DNA of 22,749 nucleotides from NCBI GenBank assembly GCA_026390535.1, contig JAPLFT010000020.1:1-22749 (forward strand). Reading direction: 5' to 3'. The notes beneath the pieces were generated by a model. That model did no database searches. It was not told the origin of the DNA and saw only the letters and a program-made list of their open reading frames with translations. The translations under genes and the position numbers were made by a program. This document shows, one piece after another, positions 8,317 through 14,481 of the stretch. Position 1 is the stretch's first letter. Every line of letters starts with the position of its first letter. This stretch comes from Pseudomonadota bacterium (lineage in GTDB: Bacteria; Bdellovibrionota; JAFGOL01).

Positions 8317-8871
8317 ATGTTATTGATTGTTTATACCATGATCTTTGCCGCCTGTTTTGGTAGTAGTTCGGATAAAATTACCAAATTAACCCCTGAGCGA
8401 TACGAAGAACTAAAAAATGACAGAGCCTTTCTTGATATACTTTCACAGGAGATAGTGCGAGAAGAAAATAAAATATTGAAAAATAAGGCTGTTCTTAAAA
8501 ATACAGAGGATGATTTGGGTGTAACCGTAAAACATGGATTAACTGAGAAAGAATTATGTATAAGACAAGACGTTTCAGTTCTTAGAACGGTAGATTACGT
8601 TTATAATATGGTTTTAGAACAGGTTAAAGATGTAAAATATAACGAAGTGAAACTAAACACGATACAAATCCTCGACAGAATGAGATATTTGAATAAAATA
8701 TTTGCCGATAAAACACTTAGGATAGAAGAATGTAAATTTAGAATATCCGCTAAAAATAAGGATTTTAAAAATGAGATGATCAGCAATCGTATAGATACAA
8801 AAATAGACGTAATAAAGGCCGATATTGAGATTCCGGAAGATTATCCTGCTGCCAGAGCTCCTTTCAGATGA
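8317..8871 (+). CDS. small probable lipoprotein, hypothetical
   Basis: This encodes 184 residues. The N-terminus is hydrophobic and ends F10-A11-A12-C13, followed by Gly/Ser, which resembles a lipobox, although Phe at -3 and the lack of a basic n-region make it weak. The body is highly charged and helical (about 20-150), probably a coiled coil or helical bundle, and it ends in an acidic, proline-containing tail. A GAGGA Shine-Dalgarno (8305-8309) with 7-nt spacing supports the start. The stop overlaps the next gene (ATGA). I recognise no family. By position, between the GltG-like protein and the barrel, it could be a periplasmic or outer-membrane-anchored accessory comparable in role to GltF or GltK, but no sequence similarity is claimed. 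Confidence 0.6.
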   Translation: MLLIVYTMIFAACFGSSSDKITKLTPERYEELKNDRAFLDILSQEIVREENKILKNKAVLKNTEDDLGVTVKHGLTEKELCIRQDVSVLRTVDYVYNMVLEQVKDVKYNEVKLNTIQILDRMRYLNKIFADKTLRIEECKFRISAKNKDFKNEMISNRIDTKIDVIKADIEIPEDYPAARAPFR

Positions 8872-10049
8872 GGTTAATGATGCAGCTCTTTTTGTTTTTG
8901 ATTCTACTTTTGCCTAATGCTGCTGAAGCTAAGTTTTCGGTAGAAGATTCTATATCCCTGACCGGCGGATTTGACAGTAATCCTCTTTATCGGGATGAAT
9001 CCCTGGGCTTTGATTATCTGGTCAAAGTATATCCAAAACTTGCTTTTATTTATGATACCAAGGAAATTACCCTTAAAGTCGGTGGTTGGGCGGATTATGA
9101 TAAATATTTCAAAAACACCAATCAGTCGTCTCTAGGCTGGAATACTGCAGGAGAACTTGAAGCAAGACCCTATGAATCCACCAGGATTGATTTTTACGCC
9201 GATTACACAAAAAACAGCGATCCGATACTCTTGGATACGGAATCAAGATACAGATGGGGTTCACCAACTTTAAAATTAGTTATGGATTATCGGGCTCCTC
9301 TAAGTGCCTGGGGATTTTCTTCGGGGTTTGAGGCAACAAGCAAGGCCTATGAACTTGCCTCCGTTCAGAATTTTGACAACAGGAAAAAATATATATCAAT
9401 GGGCGGGAAGTATTATTTCTTTCCGGAAACAGCCCTGATCTTTGGAATAAAATCTGGTTATTCAACATACACTCAGGGGCGCAATGCTCAACCGTATGGA
9501 AATACGAATTCCGTCTATAATGAAATATATACGGGTTTGAATGGTAAAATAAGTTCAGACATAATGATGAAGCTTAAATTTGGTTTTTTATGGCTTGATT
9601 ACCAGTTTGGAACGGATTTTAATGAACCGGTAGTTACGCTGAACATAACGGATATTATATCGTCCATCCATTCCATAAAGGTTGAATATGAAAGGATGGC
9701 CTATGATTCCACATATTCAAATTTCTATGTGGATAACAAATTATCGGTAGAATCCAAATCCGTGTGGTTTGACTCTATAACTAATCTGTTTACTGCTCAG
9801 TATATATACAGATACTACAGAGCTTATCCAAGAAGAATAGATCACAGGCTTGGATTTATAACGGAGTTTGCTGTTCCTCTTGTCACGATAAGTAAAATGG
9901 GTAATGAAAATATTTCTTTTATTACAACTGTGTTGGCAGAATGGGTAAATTCCGATGCCTATAATAATTTTGGTCTATATACCGGTCCGGATCCTTCAGC
10001 CAGTTACAAAAGATTTGTTGTTCTGATGGGACTCACTACAAAATATTAA
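8868..10049 (+). CDS. outer-membrane beta-barrel protein, GltH/GltA-like
   Basis: The 393-aa product has a clear signal peptide (residues 1-21, cleavage after A-E-A21). The mature chain is rich in alternating hydrophobic/polar strands with many Tyr, Trp and Phe residues. It starts with an S-L-T-G-G-F-D-S-N-P motif that opens many porin-like barrels and ends in a strand finishing with T-K-Y. The composition and roughly 370-residue mature length suggest a barrel of about 14-18 strands. In Myxococcus the Glt machine ends in outer-membrane barrels (GltA, GltB, GltH), and the place of this gene after the GltG-like gene agrees with that role. The start overlaps the previous stop by 4 nt. Barrel identity is well supported; the GltH equivalence is inferred from context. 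Confidence 0.75.
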   Translation: MRLMMQLFLFLILLLPNAAEAKFSVEDSISLTGGFDSNPLYRDESLGFDYLVKVYPKLAFIYDTKEITLKVGGWADYDKYFKNTNQSSLGWNTAGELEARPYESTRIDFYADYTKNSDPILLDTESRYRWGSPTLKLVMDYRAPLSAWGFSSGFEATSKAYELASVQNFDNRKKYISMGGKYYFFPETALIFGIKSGYSTYTQGRNAQPYGNTNSVYNEIYTGLNGKISSDIMMKLKFGFLWLDYQFGTDFNEPVVTLNITDIISSIHSIKVEYERMAYDSTYSNFYVDNKLSVESKSVWFDSITNLFTAQYIYRYYRAYPRRIDHRLGFITEFAVPLVTISKMGNENISFITTVLAEWVNSDAYNNFGLYTGPDPSASYKRFVVLMGLTTKY

Positions 10050-10061
10050 GGAGAATTAAAA

Positions 10062-11696
10062 GTGAAAATCATTCCTATTGGAGGGATAGGCGAAATAGGG
10101 ATGAACATGATTCTTATTAACAGCGGCGGAAGTTCCATCGTAGTAGATTGCGGCGTCCTTTTCCCCCCTTTTCAACACCTGGGAGTTGATACTGTTGTTG
10201 CAGATTACAAGGAATTCTGCGATACCTTTAAAAACGCCAGAACACTTTTTATAACACATGGACATGAAGATCATGTAGGCGGTATTCCGTATCTTATACA
10301 ACATTGTAAGCCCAAGATATACGCTACGGCGTATGCGTCAGAGGTAATAAAAGCAAGGTGCAGGAGTGTGTTAGGCAAAGATTTTAAAATAGACATAAAA
10401 GTAGTTAAGTTTGGCGACAAGATCAAAACCGGTAACTTTGAGATCGAATATATCGAGGTGGATCACAGTATCCCCGACTCCAGTGCACTGTTTATAAGGA
10501 CACCGGAAGGGAATATATTTTATGTGGCTGATTTTAGACTTTCAGGCAAAAATAAACAATCCTTCCTAAACAGGATAAGAGAAATAAAAAATGAGACCAG
10601 CGTAGATATATTACTTAGCGACAGCACTAATGCTCATGAAGCGGCTGACGCTCTTTCTGAAGAAGATGTCCTTTCCAGTCTTGATTCATATTTTAAGAGA
10701 GCCAAGAAAAAAATAATAGTAACGCTTTTTTCCTCTAATATCTCAAGGATAAACCAGATAATAAAACTCAGTAAAAAATACGGGAAGAATCTTTTTATAA
10801 GTGGGACCAATTTAAAGATACATCTTGGTATAGCAAAATCCTTGGGGTACATGGAGCCAGATAACGGTTGCATAAGGCCCGACAGCGAAATATCAAAAAC
10901 CGCAGAGGAAAAAATAGTTTTAATATGCACAGGCAGTCAGGCGGAGAAATATTCTTCTATAGTCAGGCTTTCTCACGGAACGCACAATCTTAAGGTAAAC
11001 AAAGACGATCTGGTCATTTTTTCCTCAAGCCAGATACCGGGGAATGAAAAAGTCATAATGGATACTATAAACCGGCTCTCAGAAAAAGGAGCAGAAATAG
11101 TTTATTCGGATGATTACGGTGTACATTGTTCCGGCCACGCCAACAGAAAAGAACTTAGGGAGGTCTTGCATAATATAAGACCAAAATATTTTATACCTAT
11201 GCACGGGGAACATATTCACCTGAAGTATCATATCGGGTTGGCGGTAGAAGAGGGAGTACCGGAACAAAACTGTTTTGTCCTAAAAAACGGCGATGAATTC
11301 AATTACGATGGTGACAGGGCAAAAATAAAAAACCATCATAAATTCAGCAGATACTATATAGATTCCGTAACGGGTGAACCTATAGATGATGTAATCATAA
11401 AAGAGAGAGAGATTGCAGCAGAGATGGGCCTTATAATTGCAAGTCTTGTAGTAGACAGAATGGGGCAGCTTGTTTCCAAACCACAGCTTCTTCCCTATGG
11501 GTTGTCGAGGAGTGCCAAGGTAGAGGATGTTCTTACTGATATAGAGAACAAACTCTTCGCGTTCTGCAAGAAAAGGTCAAAAACAGAACATATAGCAAAA
11601 GACATTCAGGAGATAAGGAACCTGGTTAAAAGAGAGTTCAGAAGATCCTATGACAATAAGCCCGAGGTCGTCCTTAATTTTATAGAAATGGAATGA
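10062..11696 (+). CDS. rnj: ribonuclease J
   Basis: RNase J is a metallo-beta-lactamase/beta-CASP ribonuclease with 5'-to-3' exo- and endonuclease activity in mRNA turnover and rRNA maturation. The 544-aa product has the usual length. The zinc-binding motif H66-G-H-E-D-H71 is followed by V-G-G-I-P, a further motif V-D-H135-S-I-P-D-S is present, and the later beta-CASP motifs include S-G-H-A and F-I-P-M-H-G-E. The family's C-terminal domain (after about residue 440) is complete. The start is a GTG with a strong AAGGAG site about 9 nt upstream. It lies 12 nt after the barrel gene with no terminator between them, so it is probably the last gene of the same transcript. The palindrome at 11697-11920 begins directly after the stop codon. 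Confidence 0.95.
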   Translation: MKIIPIGGIGEIGMNMILINSGGSSIVVDCGVLFPPFQHLGVDTVVADYKEFCDTFKNARTLFITHGHEDHVGGIPYLIQHCKPKIYATAYASEVIKARCRSVLGKDFKIDIKVVKFGDKIKTGNFEIEYIEVDHSIPDSSALFIRTPEGNIFYVADFRLSGKNKQSFLNRIREIKNETSVDILLSDSTNAHEAADALSEEDVLSSLDSYFKRAKKKIIVTLFSSNISRINQIIKLSKKYGKNLFISGTNLKIHLGIAKSLGYMEPDNGCIRPDSEISKTAEEKIVLICTGSQAEKYSSIVRLSHGTHNLKVNKDDLVIFSSSQIPGNEKVIMDTINRLSEKGAEIVYSDDYGVHCSGHANRKELREVLHNIRPKYFIPMHGEHIHLKYHIGLAVEEGVPEQNCFVLKNGDEFNYDGDRAKIKNHHKFSRYYIDSVTGEPIDDVIIKEREIAAEMGLIIASLVVDRMGQLVSKPQLLPYGLSRSAKVEDVLTDIENKLFAFCKKRSKTEHIAKDIQEIRNLVKREFRRSYDNKPEVVLNFIEME

Positions 11697-11728
11697 TGCT
11701 CCCTCTTAATAATCTAATAAAAATTAAA
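11697..11728 (+). repeat. left 32-bp terminal inverted repeat
   Basis: This is the exact reverse complement of 11889-11920. It starts on the base after the RNase J TGA stop codon. The outermost bases are TGCTCCCTCTTAA and the inner part is A/T-only. Confidence 0.85.
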
Positions 11729-11782
11729 TATCTACTTAACTGGTCCTACTCGCTTTTTGCCCGTTCTAAGTTTCTACTCACT

Positions 11783-11826
11783 AAAATCCGTGGCCGCTGC
11801 TGTAACAGCTTGCTGACGGATTTTTT
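11783..11826 (+). terminator. possible bidirectional intrinsic terminator at the core of the palindrome
   Basis: AAAATCCGT (11783-11791) pairs with ACGGATTTT (11816-11824) around a GC-rich core that can itself fold (GCT...AGC about 11799-11809). The downstream side runs into six T residues (11821-11826), and the opposite strand also gives a T-run after the stem. This would end both the RNase J transcript and the convergent CBM48 transcript. The T-run overlaps the stem, so its strength is uncertain. Confidence 0.4.
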
Positions 11827-11888
11827 AACGTTCGTATAAACTAAGAACAGGCACCCAAAAAGCTCCGTGTGTCCCAACTAAATAGCTC

Positions 11889-11920
11889 TTTAATTTTTAT
11901 TAGATTATTAAGAGGGAGCA
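11889..11920 (-). repeat. right 32-bp terminal inverted repeat
   Basis: This is the exact reverse complement of 11697-11728 and ends in AAGAGGGAGCA. It lies 10 bp before the stop codon of the convergent CBM48 gene. Confidence 0.85.
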
Positions 11921-11930
11921 GAAAGAATGA

Positions 11931-12215
11931 TTAATCTATGATGACTACGGAGTTTTCTCCGCCAAAGGGGCTCTTCACGTATGCATCGGATCTCCAGTCA
12001 TTATACCAGTTCATCTGTCCGTTATCTATGGTGAAGTATTTGAACTGATATGCGCCTGGCTTTAGTCTTATAGTTATCTGCCACTTGTTATCAACAAGCT
12101 GCATAGGATCTATCTGTGTACTCCAATTATTGAAATCCCCGGTAAGATACACAGGGGAAGATGAATTTTGATCAAATATAAAAGTGACAGTTCCGTCTCC
12201 GTGTTTTAGAATCAT
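11931..12215 (-). CDS. stand-alone glycogen-binding (CBM48/AMPK1-type) domain protein
   Basis: This 94-aa protein consists of little more than one carbohydrate-binding module of the CBM48/AMPK-beta type. It shows the fold's markers in order: V-T-F-I-F near residue 10, V-Y-L-T-G-D-F-N-N-W at about 22-31, K-W-Q-I-T-I-R-L-K-P-G-A-Y-Q-F-K-Y at about 44-60 and the W-Y-N-D-W segment at about 70-74. These modules bind alpha-glucans such as glycogen and normally sit in front of branching or debranching enzymes or in AMPK beta subunits. No catalytic domain is attached and no glycogen gene is nearby. It is convergent with RNase J and divergent from the K+ channel gene, 38 bp away. The stop is a TAA read on the minus strand at 11933-11931. 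Confidence 0.85.
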   Translation of the reverse strand: MILKHGDGTVTFIFDQNSSSPVYLTGDFNNWSTQIDPMQLVDNKWQITIRLKPGAYQFKYFTIDNGQMNWYNDWRSDAYVKSPFGGENSVVIID

Positions 12216-12253
12216 GATAGCGCTCTATATAACATAAAGGATGAATTTTTAAA

Positions 12254-13234
12254 ATGAAAAGACTGATCTATATTTTTATTCCGGCCGTAATTTTGGTTAT
12301 ACTTGGAATCATAGGATATATTTATATAGAAAAATGGAATTTTGTAACTTCTCTATACATGACCGTCGTAACTTTGACGACAACCGGATTCATAGATGCA
12401 CAGCATCTAAATAAAGAGGGACAAGTTTTTACCGTTTTTCTTTTGGGTTCAGGATTTTTTATACTGGCTTTTACGGTCGCAATGCTTTCCAAAGTAATAA
12501 TCGAGGGAGAATTAGAGCAATTATTCGGGAGGAAAAAAGTGGAGAAAAAACTTAAAAACATGAAATCTCACTCTATTATATGCGGGTATGGCAAAATGGG
12601 TAAAATAATTGCCAAAGATTTTTCCGCAAAAAATCATCCATTTATCGTGATTGAAAAGGATGAAAAAATTTGTGACGAGCTTAATGAGGCAGGCTATATG
12701 TATGTTAAGGGAGACGCAAAGAATAACGACGCCCTGATTAAAGCCGGTATAGAAAGAGCGAGTAGCATAATTCCTGTAATAGATGACGCCGGAAATCTTT
12801 TTATAACGATAACGGCCAGATGCTTAAATTCTAAGATAAATATAATAGCCAAGATAAATGAAGAGGAAAACAGAAGTAAGTTTATGCAGGTTGGTGCAAA
12901 CAAGGTTATCTCTCCTTTTGCAATAAGTGGAACAAAAATAGTTCGATCTGTTCTTAACCCAACAATTGAGGATTTTCATGAAATAACAAGCGGTAATAAT
13001 AATTTTGAATTTCAGATGGCAGAATTAATAATAGGATCAAATTCTTCATTACAGGGCAAAAGTATTGCTGAATCAAAGATAAGCAAATATGGCGTGATCA
13101 TCGTTGGTTTAAAAAAGAAGAACGGAACGATTTCTTTTCCTCCTGAATCCACTACGTTAATTGAAGATGGGGACATACTGATATCCATAGGGAAGAAAAA
13201 GGGTATAGACAAGCTGATTCTTGAGTCAAAATAA
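12254..13234 (+). CDS. two-TM potassium channel with RCK (TrkA-N/TrkA-C) domains
   Basis: The 326-aa product has the MthK/Kch-like layout: TM1 (about residues 4-25), a pore helix and filter (about 31-48), TM2 (about 57-80), an RCK N-terminal Rossmann domain (about 106-225, with G111-Y-G-K-M-G116) and a TrkA-C domain (about 245-325). Such channels pass K+ and are gated by ligands bound to the RCK ring. The filter region reads T42-T-T-G-F-I-D48, where TVGYGD is canonical, so the second glycine is Ile and the Val is Thr. Selectivity may therefore differ. AAGGA at 12237-12241 is a weak ribosome site 12 nt from the ATG. The divergent spacing from the CBM48 gene leaves only 38 bp for both promoters. 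Confidence 0.88.
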   Translation: MKRLIYIFIPAVILVILGIIGYIYIEKWNFVTSLYMTVVTLTTTGFIDAQHLNKEGQVFTVFLLGSGFFILAFTVAMLSKVIIEGELEQLFGRKKVEKKLKNMKSHSIICGYGKMGKIIAKDFSAKNHPFIVIEKDEKICDELNEAGYMYVKGDAKNNDALIKAGIERASSIIPVIDDAGNLFITITARCLNSKINIIAKINEEENRSKFMQVGANKVISPFAISGTKIVRSVLNPTIEDFHEITSGNNNFEFQMAELIIGSNSSLQGKSIAESKISKYGVIIVGLKKKNGTISFPPESTTLIEDGDILISIGKKKGIDKLILESK

Positions 13235-13253
13235 AGTATTTGACCGCTACCTG

Positions 13254-13289
13254 ATATTATGCTTTTTTATGCATGTTTTGGCATATTAT
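13254..13289. promoter_or_regulatory. imperfect inverted repeat upstream of the ferredoxin-metal transport genes
   Basis: ATATTATGC (13254-13262) and GCATATTAT (13281-13289) pair at 8 of 9 positions around an 18-nt spacer, in the 74-bp gap before the ferredoxin. A TTGACC at 13240-13245 could be a -35 element. The layout could be an operator for a dimeric regulator, possibly metal-responsive given the importer downstream, but it does not match a known NikR or Fur consensus well. Confidence 0.25.
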
Positions 13290-13292
13290 TTC

Positions 13293-13300
13293 AAAGGAGG
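13293..13300 (+). promoter_or_regulatory. strong Shine-Dalgarno that fixes the ferredoxin start
   Basis: AAAGGAGG lies 8 nt before the ATG at 13309. It sets the ferredoxin start there rather than at the upstream in-frame ATG at 13273, which would place this site inside the coding region. Confidence 0.85.
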
Positions 13301-13308
13301 AATTCCAA

Positions 13309-13485
13309 ATGGCTCATGTAATAGATAAGCAAAAATGTGTAAACTGTGGGGCTTGTCAGCCTGAGTGCCCCGTATCTGCTATAGATCCGGACGGAAGCAC
13401 ATTCAAGATAGACGGCGGAAAATGTGTAGATTGCGGAAACTGTATAGGCGTTTGCCCCGTTGAAGCTATTTCTGCCGGGAATTAG
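13309..13485 (+). CDS. 2[4Fe-4S] ferredoxin (clostridial type)
   Basis: This 58-aa protein carries two classic CxxCxxCxxxCP motifs: C10, C13, C16 and C20, then C39, C42, C45 and C49. Each would ligate a [4Fe-4S] cluster in the usual crossed pattern. The length and the V-I-D-K-Q-K-C start are typical of the small low-potential ferredoxins of anaerobes. It is a soluble cytoplasmic electron carrier. It is the first of three co-directional genes (the next begins 27 nt downstream), followed by a complex I-like, hydrogenase-type operon. It is therefore a plausible electron donor or acceptor for that complex, which is inference from position. Confidence 0.95.
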   Translation: MAHVIDKQKCVNCGACQPECPVSAIDPDGSTFKIDGGKCVDCGNCIGVCPVEAISAGN

Positions 13486-13512
13486 TCCTATTCTTAAGAA
13501 AGGTTACTTTTT

Positions 13513-14481
13513 ATGCACATCCCCGATAATTATCTGAGTCCTTCTACTTGTGCAATTTTTGGATCCGCCATGCTTCCTATATGGACTATTGCAATTAAAA
13601 AAATAAAGAAAGAATTATCTCCTCAAAAACTTCCTGTTTTGGGTATTTTCTCTGCGTTTTCTTTTTTATTAATGATGTTAAATATTCCTTTACCCGGCGG
13701 AACTACCGGTCATGCGGTAGGGGCAACCCTTATTGCAATATTGATAGGACCATTTGCAGCATGCATATCCATGACCATAGCGCTTTTTGTTCAGGCTGTG
13801 TTTTTTGGAGATGGAGGAATACTAACGTTTGGTGTTAATAGTTTTAACATGGCATTCGTGATGCCGTTTAGCGGATATTACATTTACAGGCTGTTGAAAA
13901 ATCTGAACGGAAACAGCCGAAAGGGAAATTTAGCGTCTATTTTTATAGCTTCATATGTTTCCATAAATATTGCCGCTTTTATAGCCGCGATCCAATTTGG
14001 TATTCAGCCTCTTTTATTTAAAGATGCATCGGGACTTCCATTGTATGCTCCGTACCCTCTTAGTATTTCAATACCGGCCATGATGATACCGCATCTTCTG
14101 ATTACAGGTCTTATTGAAGCTATTGTTGCTATGGGTGTTTATTCTTACATAAATAAACTGAGCCCAGAGATTATCTACGGTAATAAACCGAACAGACTTA
14201 AACCTGTTTATGCCATGCTTATATTGATGGCTATTCTTTCTCCGCTTGGTCTTCTCGCTTCAGGAACCGCATGGGGGGAATGGGGTAATCAGGAACTAAA
14301 AAAAATGCTGGGATATATCCCCTCCGGTGTGGCAAAAGGTTTTTCTTTTAATTCAATAATGCCGGGCTATGTTCTGCCTTCAATCGGCAATCAGACGGTG
14401 GCTTATGTCATCTGTGCAATATTAGGATTATCGATCATACTTATATCTTTTAAATTCGTTGCGTCATATATTCAGAAATGA
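13513..14481 (+). CDS. cbiM: CbiM/NikM-type ECF metal transporter substrate-binding subunit (likely nickel)
   Basis: The 322-aa membrane protein starts M-H-I-P-D-N-Y-L-S, the N-terminus that coordinates Ni2+ or Co2+ in CbiM/NikM through Met1 and His2. A further metal ligand, His67 in a T-T-G-H-A context, is at the expected position. About six TM helices form the CbiM domain (1-215). A C-terminal extension (about 225-322), with a periplasmic loop containing W-G-E-W-G and a final TM helix, corresponds to the PDGLE/CbiN-like domain fused in NikMN proteins. The protein gives metal specificity to the ECF importer completed by the next gene, which it overlaps (ATGA). Nickel is favoured over cobalt because of the hydrogenase-type operon downstream, but sequence alone does not decide. 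Confidence 0.88.
   Translation: MHIPDNYLSPSTCAIFGSAMLPIWTIAIKKIKKELSPQKLPVLGIFSAFSFLLMMLNIPLPGGTTGHAVGATLIAILIGPFAACISMTIALFVQAVFFGDGGILTFGVNSFNMAFVMPFSGYYIYRLLKNLNGNSRKGNLASIFIASYVSINIAAFIAAIQFGIQPLLFKDASGLPLYAPYPLSISIPAMMIPHLLITGLIEAIVAMGVYSYINKLSPEIIYGNKPNRLKPVYAMLILMAILSPLGLLASGTAWGEWGNQELKKMLGYIPSGVAKGFSFNSIMPGYVLPSIGNQTVAYVICAILGLSIILISFKFVASYIQK

Larger units (their letters stand above)
11697..11920. repeat. 224-bp palindromic element with 32-bp perfect terminal inverted repeats (MITE-like)
   Basis: The two ends, 11697-11728 and 11889-11920, are exact reverse complements over all 32 bases, starting TGCTCCCTCTTAATAATC on the left. The interior continues as an imperfect palindrome: GCTTTTTG, GTTCTAAGTTT/GTTCTTAGTTT and AAAATCCGT/ACGGATTTT pair in the same order, centred near 11804 (GCTGT-A-ACAGC). 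The whole element could fold into one long hairpin or cruciform. There is no open reading frame of note. Perfect ends with a decayed interior fit a non-autonomous foldback/MITE element. An elaborate bidirectional terminator between convergent genes is the main alternative, and the two are compatible. Confidence 0.75.

Noticed and set aside
11697..11920. Integron attC recombination site
   Set aside because: Palindromic and gene-terminal like attC, but it is longer than usual, lacks proper RYYYAAC/GTTRRRY core sites at its ends, and shows long perfect terminal arms instead.
11697..11920. Complete insertion sequence
   Set aside because: It is only 224 bp long with no transposase or other coding frame, so at most a non-autonomous element or remnant.
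13235..13308. Cobalamin or NiCo riboswitch upstream of the importer
   Set aside because: The gap is only 74 bp and has no B12-box-like or NiCo four-way junction sequence, so it is too short for a cobalamin riboswitch.
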